Source of the DNA: Bacteroidales bacterium
GTDB lineage: Bacteria > Bacteroidota > Bacteroidia > Bacteroidales > Marinilabiliaceae
DNA length: 64,000 nt
Direction: 5' to 3'
Assembly (NCBI GenBank): GCA_003249255.1
Contig: QKJP01000048.1
Location: 248,001-312,000, forward strand
A model generated the notes under the pieces. That model was not told the origin of the DNA. It did no database searches and saw nothing but the letters and a program-made list of their open reading frames with translations. Positions within the stretch are counted from its first letter, which is position 1. Each line of letters begins with the position of its first letter. A program made the position numbers and the translations under genes. Of this stretch, positions 43,241 through 51,741 are shown piece after piece.

Positions 43241-46209
43241 TCCGGCCGCTCAATCACTCCAATCCCTTTTTGTCCATCAATTTTAATCATACACGGATTG
43301 CTAAAACGAACATGTCGAATAAATTCATCCTCATAAACCGCTGGCTGACTCTCTAAAAAGTCCAAATCGCAATACCCCTCTCCTATGCTTGGGGTAATGG
43401 TAAAATAACCGACTCTCAAGCTAGTTAAGTTCTGAAAGAAGTGTGTGCCCTGACTAGGTTCAACCCGATAATCTTCTAACCCTTTTTCGACAATTACTCT
43501 GGCCGATGAAATATTTGACCATTTCACCGGAATGCCAAGCCACGGGTCCTGAGATCCCCACCGTCCCGGTCCAATTAAAATATAGTATTTTCGAGCTTCG
43601 TGAAATTTACGGTTGATTTCATCCAGAATTGGAACAATCAATTGGTTATTAGCAGGATTGAACGCTTTGGTTTTAACATACACCACATCAAACACATCAT
43701 TAATAATTCCGTTTCCTAAAGCAGAAGAAGAATGCACCAAAGTATCTTTCGGATTAATCTCTTCCAACTTCTCTGCAATGGTTTCTTTAAAATCTACAAT
43801 TGGACGAATTTGCAATAGGTAAAACACAGGTGGGTCTCCCGGCTTGGGTTGTAAATCTACGGCAAACTCGATTTCAACCGGCTGATTCATCTCTCGCTGG
43901 CCAATGTCTAACACTTTCTGCATAATTTTGGCCAAAGGAAAAGCGTCGTGTTTTAAAATATTGGCAAAGGTTACAAGGCGAAGTCCATCCGTCATTAAAC
44001 TATCGCGCACCACTTGATTACGGTAATCGTAAACAGATCCAAGCCAACGCAAAGTTCCATGGGGCTCAGCCTCTTGTATTGGTAGTTTTTTAATATTTAC
44101 CGCATCATTGGTTGAAGGTGTAAATCCTTCTTTTCCAGTCTCAAGAACAAAGAAGGTTTTTTGCGTTTCTTTAATGGCCATTTCGGTAGACGATAATTGC
44201 ATGATGCGCTTGGGATGCTTCGGCGAAAAGCGAATGGAAGATCCTCCCTCCACAATATGCTTACCCAAACCCATGGCTACATTAACAACCCCTTCGTCTG
44301 CTTTTTCAGGTGCTATGGGATAATAATTGACAGAACGCCCCACTCCGGAAAAAGTCGGATAAAAATATTGATCATGCTGACGACCAACCATCTCCTGAAG
44401 TACAATACCCATGCGTTCCTCATCAATGACATTCATGGTGCTCTCCATATAAGTTTTACTGGCTTTATAAAAAGCGGAAGCATACACACATTTTATGGCT
44501 GAGCACAATTGATGATGCAGTTCATCAATATTTTTCGAACGAGGTACCATGTAGGTGGCATAAATGCCGGCAAAAGGCTGATATCGGCTATCCTCTAACA
44601 CACTAGAACTACGAACCGCTACCGGACCTTTTAGGATAGAAACGAATTTACGAAGATCGTACTGAACACGATCCGGCATTTTGGCATTTACAAAAGCTTC
44701 CAATATTTGCTCATCAGAGATACCGGCATCAGATAATGCAATGCTGTATAAATTATTCATCTCCATGAATTCGTCAAACACATCAGTACTGATAACTACC
44801 GTTCGAGGAACTGTAACAATCACATCCTCAAAATGACCTAAATCATCATATTTTTTAATGATGGTATTTAAAAAGGCCAATCCCCGGGCTTTTCCTCCAA
44901 TAGAACCTTCACCAATGCGTGTAAAGGTGAGGTACTCATCAAACTCATCCCGGTAAAACTTGGCAATTACGCCTCGCCCCTTACTGTATCTAAAATTCGA
45001 AATGGTTTCGTACAAAAATTGTTTGGTTTCTTCCAGATTGCCAAAATCCTCAATCCGAATGTATTTTATCACCTCGGCAATAGAAAATAAAGCTCTGGCA
45101 TTTAACCATTTTGACACATGATCACGGTTAAAATGATAGGTTAAAGAACGATCTGGAATATCCAACAATCGCTCCTGCAACTCCTTTAAATTCTTGGCTC
45201 GACCTACTTCATACCCGGTTTCAGGATCGATGAAAATGAAATCTCCAAAGGCCATGTAAGTATTAATAAAGTACTTTAATTCACGCAACAGAGTTTTTGA
45301 TTGCTTATGGATGAAAGAGACCTTCATGTCTGCCACCTCTTTTTTCAAATCTTTATTCGACGACTGTAGTAAAAAGGGCATAAAGGGATTACGTGTTTTT
45401 ACATATTCGGCCAGCTTAACTCCTGCCCGCGTATCTTTCTGACCATCTTTTAAAAAAGTCACATCCGAAATAATCCCCAGCATGTTATTTTCATACTTAT
45501 TATAAAGCTTTACAGCCTCGTCGTAATTACGAGCAAGCAAGATCTTTGGACGCCCTCTCATGCGCATCATTTTTTGGTGTTCATTCAAGCCTTCGTCCAT
45601 AAACTTTTTAGACTGGGTAAAAATGAGGCGATATATCAAAGGCAGATAACTACTGTAAAAACGAATGGAGTCTTCGATGAGCAGAATGGTTTGAACACCC
45701 ACCATTTGAACGTCATGCTCGGCATTCATATCATCCTCTATTAATTTGATAATGGCTAACAGAATATCTGCATTTCCCAACCAACAAAACACATAATCAA
45801 TGGCACTGGTATCTTCCCGACTTAAATAAACCGAGACTTCTCGCGAGAAGGGCGTGAGTACCACTATGGGAATAGAAACATATTGATTCTTCACCTCTTT
45901 TGCCATCTGAAAAGGGTTCATACCGCCAACACTCAGCATGGTGATCACCAAGTCAATTTTCTCATTTTTTAATACTTCAAAAGCCTCCTTAGCAGATGCA
46001 ACATGTATAAATTGAGGCGGATAGCGTAAGTTGAGCGATACGTACTCATTAAATAATTGCTCATCAATACGCCCGTCTTCTTCTAACAAAAAAGCATCGT
46101 ATGCACTACAGATTAGCAAAATCTTATGGATACGCCTTTGCATCAACCGGCTAAAGGCTGTTTCGGTAAAATAGTTGGAGTATTTAAGTTCCTGAGGTAA
46201 GTGTTCCAT
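43198..46209 (-). CDS. Receiver-like and PEP/pyruvate-binding (PPDK_N) fusion protein
   Basis: A 1003-residue cytoplasmic protein. The first ~330 residues form two response-regulator-like folds (KILLICSAYDAFL ... IDLVITMLSVGG ... PIVVLTPF; TILLIEDSIRFYSS ... GIISDVTFLKDG ... MPFLLQSSNK). Most of the rest matches the ATP-binding N-terminal domain of PEP synthase/PPDK (SIGGKARGLAFLN, VAVRSSSVLEDSRYQPFAGI, GIVLQEMVG) plus a Bacteroidota-specific C-terminal part (YYILIGPGRWGSQDPWLG). The swivelling His domain and PEP-utilising barrel are absent, so it is probably not a PEP synthase. It may couple phosphoryl transfer to signalling (inference). The last residues (GGRRQKAVGRSD) are encoded by dispersed repeats. 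Confidence 0.8.
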   Translation of the reverse strand: MEHLPQELKYSNYFTETAFSRLMQRRIHKILLICSAYDAFLLEEDGRIDEQLFNEYVSLNLRYPPQFIHVASAKEAFEVLKNEKIDLVITMLSVGGMNPFQMAKEVKNQYVSIPIVVLTPFSREVSVYLSREDTSAIDYVFCWLGNADILLAIIKLIEDDMNAEHDVQMVGVQTILLIEDSIRFYSSYLPLIYRLIFTQSKKFMDEGLNEHQKMMRMRGRPKILLARNYDEAVKLYNKYENNMLGIISDVTFLKDGQKDTRAGVKLAEYVKTRNPFMPFLLQSSNKDLKKEVADMKVSFIHKQSKTLLRELKYFINTYMAFGDFIFIDPETGYEVGRAKNLKELQERLLDIPDRSLTYHFNRDHVSKWLNARALFSIAEVIKYIRIEDFGNLEETKQFLYETISNFRYSKGRGVIAKFYRDEFDEYLTFTRIGEGSIGGKARGLAFLNTIIKKYDDLGHFEDVIVTVPRTVVISTDVFDEFMEMNNLYSIALSDAGISDEQILEAFVNAKMPDRVQYDLRKFVSILKGPVAVRSSSVLEDSRYQPFAGIYATYMVPRSKNIDELHHQLCSAIKCVYASAFYKASKTYMESTMNVIDEERMGIVLQEMVGRQHDQYFYPTFSGVGRSVNYYPIAPEKADEGVVNVAMGLGKHIVEGGSSIRFSPKHPKRIMQLSSTEMAIKETQKTFFVLETGKEGFTPSTNDAVNIKKLPIQEAEPHGTLRWLGSVYDYRNQVVRDSLMTDGLRLVTFANILKHDAFPLAKIMQKVLDIGQREMNQPVEIEFAVDLQPKPGDPPVFYLLQIRPIVDFKETIAEKLEEINPKDTLVHSSSALGNGIINDVFDVVYVKTKAFNPANNQLIVPILDEINRKFHEARKYYILIGPGRWGSQDPWLGIPVKWSNISSARVIVEKGLEDYRVEPSQGTHFFQNLTSLRVGYFTITPSIGEGYCDLDFLESQPAVYEDEFIRHVRFSNPCMIKIDGQKGIGVIERPEIGGRRQKAVGRSD

Positions 46210-46257
46210 GGTTGCCGCTGTTCGAATTGAAGGATAAACTAATAATAAAAATTAGAT

Positions 46258-46395
46258 CTCGCAAAGCCACAAAGGCGCAAAGAAAAAAGTCCTTCCAATT
46301 TCATGAAAAATTCTCACTAAGCCGCTAAGTCACAAAGAAAATTCCTTTCAATTTCTTAGAAATAACCTCGCAAAGCCGCTAAGTCGCAAAGAAAA
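46258..46395. repeat. Three tandem copies of family A (CGCAAAG..GCTAAGTC.CAAAGAAA)
   Basis: CTCGCAAAGCCACAAAGGCG then CAAAGAAAA (46258-46286), CTCACTAAGCCGCTAAGTCA then CAAAGAAAA (46313-46341) and CTCGCAAAGCCGCTAAGTCG then CAAAGAAAA (46367-46395). The spacing is about 54 bases between copies, with similar spacers (ccttccaatttcatgaaaaa; cctttcaatttcttagaaat). The opposite orientation occurs at 46589-46618. Confidence 0.8.
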
Positions 46396-46473
46396 CCAAT
46401 TAGTTTTTATCTAGCATAATTGTTATAAGCCAAGGCACCTTACCTTACCCAAGCGCCTAACAATCATAAAGTT

Positions 46474-46508
46474 TATTTGCACATTATTTCATTTACACAT
46501 CAGCACAA
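46474..46508. repeat. Dispersed intergenic repeat, family B fragment
   Basis: TTATTTGCACATTATTTCAT then TTACACATCAGCACA; compare 43150-43202 and 24472-24505. Confidence 0.5.
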
Positions 46509-46588
46509 TAAAAACTATAAGCTTTTGTAAATTCATTAAATTTCCAATTCTGCGTTAATCTTAAACAGTAATATAATCCAAAAAATCT

Positions 46589-46618
46589 CCTTAGCGCCTT
46601 TGCGCCTTTGCGAGAAAC
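46589..46618. repeat. Family A repeat, inverted copy
   Basis: CCTTAGCGCCTTTGCGCCTT then TGCGAGAAAC, the reverse complement of the family A unit at 46258-46395. The copies could pair across about 200-330 bases. Confidence 0.7.
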
Positions 46619-46775
46619 TTTTTTTTAAAAAAACTCTCCATAGTGTCGCACATCTGCCTCCATACTCGTATTGGCTTTTGTAAACTAATAATAATCGAAT
46701 GTTTTATCTCGTTACAAAGCATTTTTGTAACAACACCTAGCCCGGCCGGTTACAGTGATTAAAAAATAAAAACAA

Positions 46776-48212
46776 ATGAAAACACTATTCAAAATAATAT
46801 TAAGCCTATTCGCCGCAGGATTCCTATTTACTGCTTGCGAGAAAAATGAAGAATTCTTGCTTAACTCCGGTAAAAAAGGAGGACTAAATGATAGCTTGAA
46901 TACTAATAATTTAATCGTTGGTTCGTGGATTAACGTTAAAAATGACAACAAATATGCAAACGGCTATTTCTTTTCTGACTCTACATTTATTTTAATGCAA
47001 AATGAAGGTGGCACTTATTCTGAAAAGGGAGGAACGTACACTATTGAAACAGATTCTCTTTATTTAAGTTTTTTACCTCAAGAGGAAAATCCTTATCAAT
47101 GGATATATGGTAATGAATTCAGGGGTGATACCTTAGTTCTTTTCAAAGAAAATATAATTAAACCAGATTCTACTTCCAGATATGAAGAACTGTTTGTAAA
47201 AACGGATGCAGAATCGATAATAGACAAAATCAAAGGTTATAAGCAAGAACCAAAACTAAATATTGAAGGTACTTGGTTAAATGCTAAAAACAATGATTCA
47301 TATTCAAATGGATACATTTTTAACGATGGCTACTTCCAGTTCATCGAAAATGAAGCCGGTAACTACATGGAAAGAGATGGGCAGTTTGAATTACTAACAG
47401 ACTCTGTTATAATGCATGTTAATCCTAGCACAACTGAAGGGAAAGTATACGATTGGCACCATAACCTTTCATTAAGCCAGGAAGGTGACACTTTATTTAT
47501 TTCTAATGAAGCCTATATTAAATGTGATGTCGCGAATCCACTAAAAGTTATCACTCCTGAAAAACCTCAAGAACCAAGCATTAGTACACAGGAAATCATG
47601 GGTACTTGGCTAAACATCCAAAATAACAAAACCTATTCAAATGGTTACATTTTTAACAATGGTTATTTCAAATACATCGAAAACGAAGCCGGATACTACA
47701 TGGAAAGAGATGGGGAGTTTGAATTACTAACAGACTCTGTTATAATGCATGTTAATCCTAGTACTACTGGTGGTAATATTTACGATTGGCACCATAACCT
47801 TTCGTTAAGCCAAGAAGGCGACACTTTATATATTTCTAATGAAGCCTATATTAAATCTGACGTTGAAAACCCATTTAAAGATTTCACAGCTGAAAAACCT
47901 CAAGAACCAAGCAATAGTTCACAAGGGATCATCGGGACTTGGTTAAACATCCAAAATAACAAATCATACTCTGATGGTTACATTTTTAAAGAGGGTTATT
48001 TCAAATACATCGAAAACGAGGTTGGAAATTACATGGAAAGAGATGGTGAATATGAATTAAGTACAGATTCTATTTTAATGCATGTTAACTCAACTTCTGG
48101 AGGCGAGGGTTATGACTGGTTTTATAATCTTTCATTAAGTAAGGGAAGTGACACGTTGTATATTTACAATGATGCTTTTATTAAATCTGATATCGAAAAC
48201 CCTCTTAAATAG
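46776..48212 (+). CDS. Lipoprotein with four tandem ~111-residue repeats
   Basis: A 478-residue lipoprotein: signal peptide LFKIILSLFAAGFLFTAC with acylated Cys21 and an export-friendly CEKNEEF start. After a short spacer come four copies of a beta-rich module that begins G(T/S)W(L/I)N and contains SNGYIFNNGYFKYIENEAG, YMERDG, a TDSVIMHVNPST strand and YDWHHNLSLSQEGDTLYI. They start at residues 49, 165, 276 and 387. Copies 2-4 are exactly 111 residues apart and very alike; copy 1 is diverged. Linkers contain EKPQEPS. I do not recognise the module; a lipocalin-like fold is conceivable. Probably a surface protein with a repeated binding unit. An ECF sigma operon follows downstream. Confidence 0.75.
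   Translation: MKTLFKIILSLFAAGFLFTACEKNEEFLLNSGKKGGLNDSLNTNNLIVGSWINVKNDNKYANGYFFSDSTFILMQNEGGTYSEKGGTYTIETDSLYLSFLPQEENPYQWIYGNEFRGDTLVLFKENIIKPDSTSRYEELFVKTDAESIIDKIKGYKQEPKLNIEGTWLNAKNNDSYSNGYIFNDGYFQFIENEAGNYMERDGQFELLTDSVIMHVNPSTTEGKVYDWHHNLSLSQEGDTLFISNEAYIKCDVANPLKVITPEKPQEPSISTQEIMGTWLNIQNNKTYSNGYIFNNGYFKYIENEAGYYMERDGEFELLTDSVIMHVNPSTTGGNIYDWHHNLSLSQEGDTLYISNEAYIKSDVENPFKDFTAEKPQEPSNSSQGIIGTWLNIQNNKSYSDGYIFKEGYFKYIENEVGNYMERDGEYELSTDSILMHVNSTSGGEGYDWFYNLSLSKGSDTLYIYNDAFIKSDIENPLK
47268..48212 (+). repeat. In-frame 333-base tandem DNA repeat inside the lipoprotein gene
   Basis: The word TACATGGAAAGAGATGG occurs at 47364, 47697 and 48030, exactly 333 bases apart each time, and the flanking sequence is highly similar. 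Between copies 2 and 3 runs of over 40 identical bases occur (from GAATTACTAACAGACTCTGT onward). Copy 4 is cut short at the gene end. Confidence 0.85.
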
Positions 48213-48253
48213 CAACTCAACTAGGCTAAATAATACTTCAACTGAAGTATTTC

Positions 48254-48288
48254 TAATTACCTGCTTTTCCACGATGGGCAGGTAATTA
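48254..48288 (+). terminator. Hairpin after the repeat lipoprotein gene
   Basis: Perfect stem TAATTACCTGC (48254-48264) with GCAGGTAATTA (48278-48288); just before it a palindrome AATACTTCA..TGAAGTATT (48232-48251). The T tract after the stem is weak, so efficiency is uncertain. Confidence 0.6.
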
Positions 48289-48381
48289 GTTTAAACTTTA
48301 GCAACTTATAATTTACACAAATTATTAGATTTGCACTTACACACAAAACACTACATATTTATAAAAGACTGAAATTAATTG

Positions 48382-48939
48382 GTGGAGGATTTAAAGATAA
48401 TTAATGCCATAAAAGCCTGTTACCGCAACGATCGCAAGGCTCAAGAAATTATTTACAAACATTTCTTTAGCTATGCTATGTCTATTGCATTAAGATATTC
48501 TAAAAACCAGGAAGATGCCATTGAGGTATTAAACGACGGCTTTTTAAAAGTTTTTATTCAAATAAAAAAATTTAAGATTAACGCAAACTTTAAAGCCTGG
48601 CTAAGAACCATCATCATTAATACATCTATAGATAAATATCGAATAAAGCTAAAAAACGCACACATTTACCTAGAAGAAGAAAATCAAATCAACCAGGCAA
48701 TAAGTACTTCAAATATTCTGGATCATTATAATGCCGAAGAAATTATAAATACCATCCAGAAGCTACCTGAAGCATACCGGTTTACCTTTAATCTTTACGA
48801 AATAGAAGGCTATAGCCACAAAGAAATTAGTAAACAACTAGGCATTAACGAAAGTAAATCTAGAACTTATTTATCCAGATCAAAAAAGCTACTCAGACAA
48901 TTATTAAAAGAGAATTCCAAGAATGAAACAGGTTCATGA
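48382..48939 (+). CDS. RNA polymerase sigma factor, ECF subfamily (FecI-type)
   Basis: A 185-residue ECF sigma factor. No ATG fits: the frame opens TTG-GTG-GAG, and I take GTG 48382 (TTG 48379 possible). Region 2: YKHFFSYAMSIALRYSKNQE, DAIEVLNDGFLKVFIQIKKF and FKAWLRTIIINTSIDKYR. Region 4: IQKLPEAYRFTFNLYEIEGY with the helix-turn-helix SHKEISKQLGINESKSRTYL. The next gene, a FecR-type anti-sigma, overlaps its end by 17 bases. This is the usual Bacteroidota sigma/FecR pair that responds to an outer-membrane signal, except that the third gene is not a TonB receptor. Confidence 0.9.
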   Translation: MEDLKIINAIKACYRNDRKAQEIIYKHFFSYAMSIALRYSKNQEDAIEVLNDGFLKVFIQIKKFKINANFKAWLRTIIINTSIDKYRIKLKNAHIYLEEENQINQAISTSNILDHYNAEEIINTIQKLPEAYRFTFNLYEIEGYSHKEISKQLGINESKSRTYLSRSKKLLRQLLKENSKNETGS

Positions 48940-49795
48940 TAATATATTAGAAAAAAAGGTTAAGCATATCCTGGATGATTACCAACCGGAATTTAAAGAA
49001 GAATATTGGATGGCAATGCAAGAGAAATTAAATGCTACAAATATTCCTGAAGGTGGCAATCAATTCTTCCTGCGTATAATAACAAAATATGCGGCAGCCT
49101 TAATTATAATACTTGGCTTGGGGCTAACATTCACTTTATTGTTGGATGAAAAACCCAATATAACTGCTCAAACATCATCAATTGAAAAAACACATATTTC
49201 TTTTGCTGATGGATCAAATACTTGGATAAACAACTCAACTACACTTTCTTATCCTAAATTATTCAGCCCCCATAAAAGGTCGGTTAAACTTAATGGCGAG
49301 GCTTATTTTGAAATTGCCAAAGACTCTTTACGGCCCTATTTTGTAAATACAGAATGCGCTGAAATAAAAGTATTAGGCACTAAATTCAATGTAGAAGCAT
49401 CAAACAAAAACAGTTACGAAAAAATATCTGTGCTGGAAGGCAAAGTAAAAATTACTGCTTTGGCAACAGGCAATTATGTTATTCTTACCAAAGGGCAAAG
49501 TGCCATTATTTATAAAAAAGATACAAGTCTGCTTAAGATACCAGGAATAGACATTAATGTTTTAGCCTGGCACACAGATACCTTACGCTTTATCAACGAA
49601 CCTTTAAGCGAAGTAAGCCAAACGCTTTCAAAACATTACAACACAACAATATCAATAAATAACGAAACCATCCAACAACTAAAACTAACATCATCTTTTT
49701 CGGCACTAAGTCTTAAAGAAGCTTTAGAGGTTATAGCATTTACTCTTGATGTAAATATTGATTATTCAAATAATACAATTCAAATAAAAGAGTAA
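48923..49795 (+). CDS. FecR family anti-sigma regulator with DUF4974
   Basis: A 290-residue single-pass membrane protein: cytoplasmic sigma-binding part (1-45), TM helix at about 48-70 (YAAALIIILGLGLTFTLLL), periplasmic FecR domain at about 90-190 (ISFADGSNTWINNSTTLSYP, SVKLNGEAYFEIAKD, CAEIKVLGTKFNVEA, ISVLEGKVKI) and C-terminal DUF4974 (DTLRFINEPLSEVSQTLSKH, ITIS-type strand, SSFSALSLKEALEVIAFTL). It normally relays a signal from the STN domain of an outer-membrane partner to the sigma factor. It overlaps the sigma gene by 17 bases and is followed after 1 base by an STN-containing gene, so all parts of a signal chain are present. Confidence 0.93.
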   Translation: MKQVHDNILEKKVKHILDDYQPEFKEEYWMAMQEKLNATNIPEGGNQFFLRIITKYAAALIIILGLGLTFTLLLDEKPNITAQTSSIEKTHISFADGSNTWINNSTTLSYPKLFSPHKRSVKLNGEAYFEIAKDSLRPYFVNTECAEIKVLGTKFNVEASNKNSYEKISVLEGKVKITALATGNYVILTKGQSAIIYKKDTSLLKIPGIDINVLAWHTDTLRFINEPLSEVSQTLSKHYNTTISINNETIQQLKLTSSFSALSLKEALEVIAFTLDVNIDYSNNTIQIKE

Positions 49796-49796
49796 A

Positions 49797-50915
49797 ATGC
49801 GTATTGGGCCTTTATTTTGCTTTTGGGGATTCTGTTTATTTGCTTCGGCACAATCTATTGATACAATTAAAATATCAATAAACGTCACTAATCATTCCAC
49901 CGAAGAAATCTTAAGAAAAATTGAAGCTCAGTGTGCTCTTAGCTTTTCTTACCAGGCCAGTATTTTCGATAACGAAAAAATGCAATCAATCTCTTGCACG
50001 CAGTGTTCTTTACAAAAAACACTAAACACTCTATTTTCAAATAATTACAAATACAAGCTTGTTAATAAAAACATTATTATCCATCGAATAAAGAATAATC
50101 CTCCGCCCAAAATTCAATCCATAAAGTATGATCTCGAAATAACCCAGCCAGTTATTAAAGAGAATACTCATCTACAAACATCCTTAAAAAAATACGAAAC
50201 ACTTTACCCTATAAAACCGGTAAGGTGTTTTGTAGTTAATAATGATATCACTCATTTATTACAATTAAAAGACGGCAATATTGAGCATCCTCCAATAGAA
50301 AGTTCTCAAAGAAATAAAAAAACATACAAGAAACATTTAAGTTATGGTTTGTCCATCAATCCTGGGATTGGACTTCACAAAGATCTAAACACTAATTTTA
50401 GCTATGGCGTATCTACTCAGTCAAATCTTCAACTTGGCAAACATTCATCGATAGCAGTAGAATTATCCTTTCTTTATCAAACGTTAACCGGTGATTACTA
50501 CCAGTCAAACCGCATAGCTGATGTAGAATTAGAAAATATACCTTCTAAACCTGATAAAAAATACGAGGCGACACTCTTTTTACCCGAGTTGTATTTTAAG
50601 TACAGATATGATTTCGTAATAAGAAAGAAAACGCGCTACTTTACTTCTATCGGAGGATCCCTGTCATACACATACATCAATTACCATTATTATTATAACA
50701 ACTCAAAGGTAAAGTATGGGACGTATTATAAATTAGGGATAGTAGATTTTGTAAGCCTACACATTGGAATGGAGAAAGCCTCCAAAAATTGGAAGAATTG
50801 CTCGTATCAAATTGCTCCATTTATTAAGTATGGACTTAATAAATTAGGCCCTGATGATTTAAAATTTCTATTTACAGGAATTTCAATGGGAATAATTTTT
50901 GGCTCAATGAAATGA
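49797..50915 (+). CDS. STN-domain protein fused to a small outer-membrane beta-barrel
   Basis: A 372-residue product with signal peptide (LFCFWGFCLFASAQ). Residues ~22-95 form an STN (secretin/TonB short N-terminal) domain: IKISINVTNHSTEEILRKIE, LSFSYQASIF, CSLQKTLNTLFSNNYKYKLV, NIIIHRI. After a linker of about 75 residues comes a region of about 200 residues with small-barrel character (LSYGLSINPGIGLHKD, SIAVELSFLYQ, LPELYFKYRYDF, YFTSIGGSLSYTYI, FTGISMGIIFGS). It starts 1 base after the FecR gene. In standard systems the STN domain belongs to a TonB receptor; here it is joined to a barrel with no plug domain or TonB box, so it may be a pure surface sensor (inference). Confidence 0.8.
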   Translation: MRIGPLFCFWGFCLFASAQSIDTIKISINVTNHSTEEILRKIEAQCALSFSYQASIFDNEKMQSISCTQCSLQKTLNTLFSNNYKYKLVNKNIIIHRIKNNPPPKIQSIKYDLEITQPVIKENTHLQTSLKKYETLYPIKPVRCFVVNNDITHLLQLKDGNIEHPPIESSQRNKKTYKKHLSYGLSINPGIGLHKDLNTNFSYGVSTQSNLQLGKHSSIAVELSFLYQTLTGDYYQSNRIADVELENIPSKPDKKYEATLFLPELYFKYRYDFVIRKKTRYFTSIGGSLSYTYINYHYYYNNSKVKYGTYYKLGIVDFVSLHIGMEKASKNWKNCSYQIAPFIKYGLNKLGPDDLKFLFTGISMGIIFGSMK

Positions 50916-51031
50916 TCGTTTAATTAGGTTTTTTTCTAAAAAATATTCAAGAGGAAACAATCATTCACACATTTATTAATTTTCGAATTTGACAATTTAA
51001 AATCTACAATACATGATAAGAATACCGAACT

Positions 51032-51607
51032 CTACAATTTAAACCCGAACAACACACTAAGTTCTATCCAGGTACTCCGCCAGCGATCTTCTTCGATATA
51101 ACTGGTTGGCAAATTGTAATAATAACGCCCTTCCAGGCCTAAAAAGGATTGTTTGACTGGAAAATGAAAGCCTCCTCCACCTCCAATTCCATAGACTAAA
51201 TCTCCTTCTAAATGCAGCTTTTTATCTCTGTTTAAATAAGAATAAACATATCCACCAAGATCTAATGAAAGGTACGGTCCATTCTCTTTAAAAGGAATTT
51301 CAAAATGAGTTAAAAATGGAACTTGTATAAAGTTAAAAGAATAGGCCACTTCATCAACTGTTTTACCTACTTGATTATAATTAACTTCCAATACGATACC
51401 GGCATGCTTTTCATTCACAAAAGAATACTGAACCCCCAATGCTTGCCCATATAAATTAATCGGATCAATAGTTTTTTCAGCATTTACATATACAGGTTGT
51501 AGGTATCCACCGCCTCTCACCGCAATTTTTGAATAACCATCCACATGCTGAGAAAACAAGTGAACACAAGAGAATAAAAAAAATAACAATAAACATTTTG
51601 CCTTCAT
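51032..51607 (-). CDS. Outer-membrane beta-barrel protein (PorT-like family)
   Basis: A 191-residue product with signal peptide (LLLFFLFSCVHLFSQ). The strand pattern is typical of the Bacteroidota outer-membrane beta-barrel family: VRGGGYLQPVYVN, YGQALGVQYSFVNEKHAGIV, INYNQVGKTVD-like turn, IQVPFLTHFEIP, GPYLSLDLGGYVYS, YGIGGGGGFHFPVK and the terminal WIELSVLFGFKL. Convergent strands and a shared bidirectional terminator separate it from the proton-channel cluster. Role unknown. Confidence 0.75.
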   Translation of the reverse strand: MKAKCLLLFFLFSCVHLFSQHVDGYSKIAVRGGGYLQPVYVNAEKTIDPINLYGQALGVQYSFVNEKHAGIVLEVNYNQVGKTVDEVAYSFNFIQVPFLTHFEIPFKENGPYLSLDLGGYVYSYLNRDKKLHLEGDLVYGIGGGGGFHFPVKQSFLGLEGRYYYNLPTSYIEEDRWRSTWIELSVLFGFKL

Positions 51608-51688
51608 AATGATACTTTTTCACAGCCTTTGATGCTGAGCTGTAAAGATATTAAAACATTGCTTTTTACAGATGAATATAAAACATTA

Positions 51689-51720
51689 AAAAAGGGGAAC
51701 TAAAAAGTTCCCCTTTTTTA
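51689..51720. terminator. Bidirectional terminator after the ExbD cluster
   Basis: Perfect stem AAAAAGGGGAAC (51689-51700) with GTTCCCCTTTTT (51707-51718), 6-base loop, flanked by A and T runs. Confidence 0.9.
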
Positions 51721-51741
51721 AATATATAAAGTAAATCAATA

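Larger units (their letters stand above)
46210..46775. other. Non-coding, repeat-rich stretch between divergent genes
   Basis: About 565 bases made largely of dispersed repeats (family A at 46258-46395 and 46589-46618, family B at 46474-46508) and T/A tracts. Promoters for both flanking genes must lie here; no convincing box was identified. A GGCCGG palindrome-like word occurs at 46742-46748. Confidence 0.5.

Noticed and set aside
46258-46395. CRISPR array
   Set aside because: Three similar units with spaced repeats, but the repeat is short and imperfect, the spacers resemble each other, and there are no cas genes. It is a dispersed-repeat cluster.
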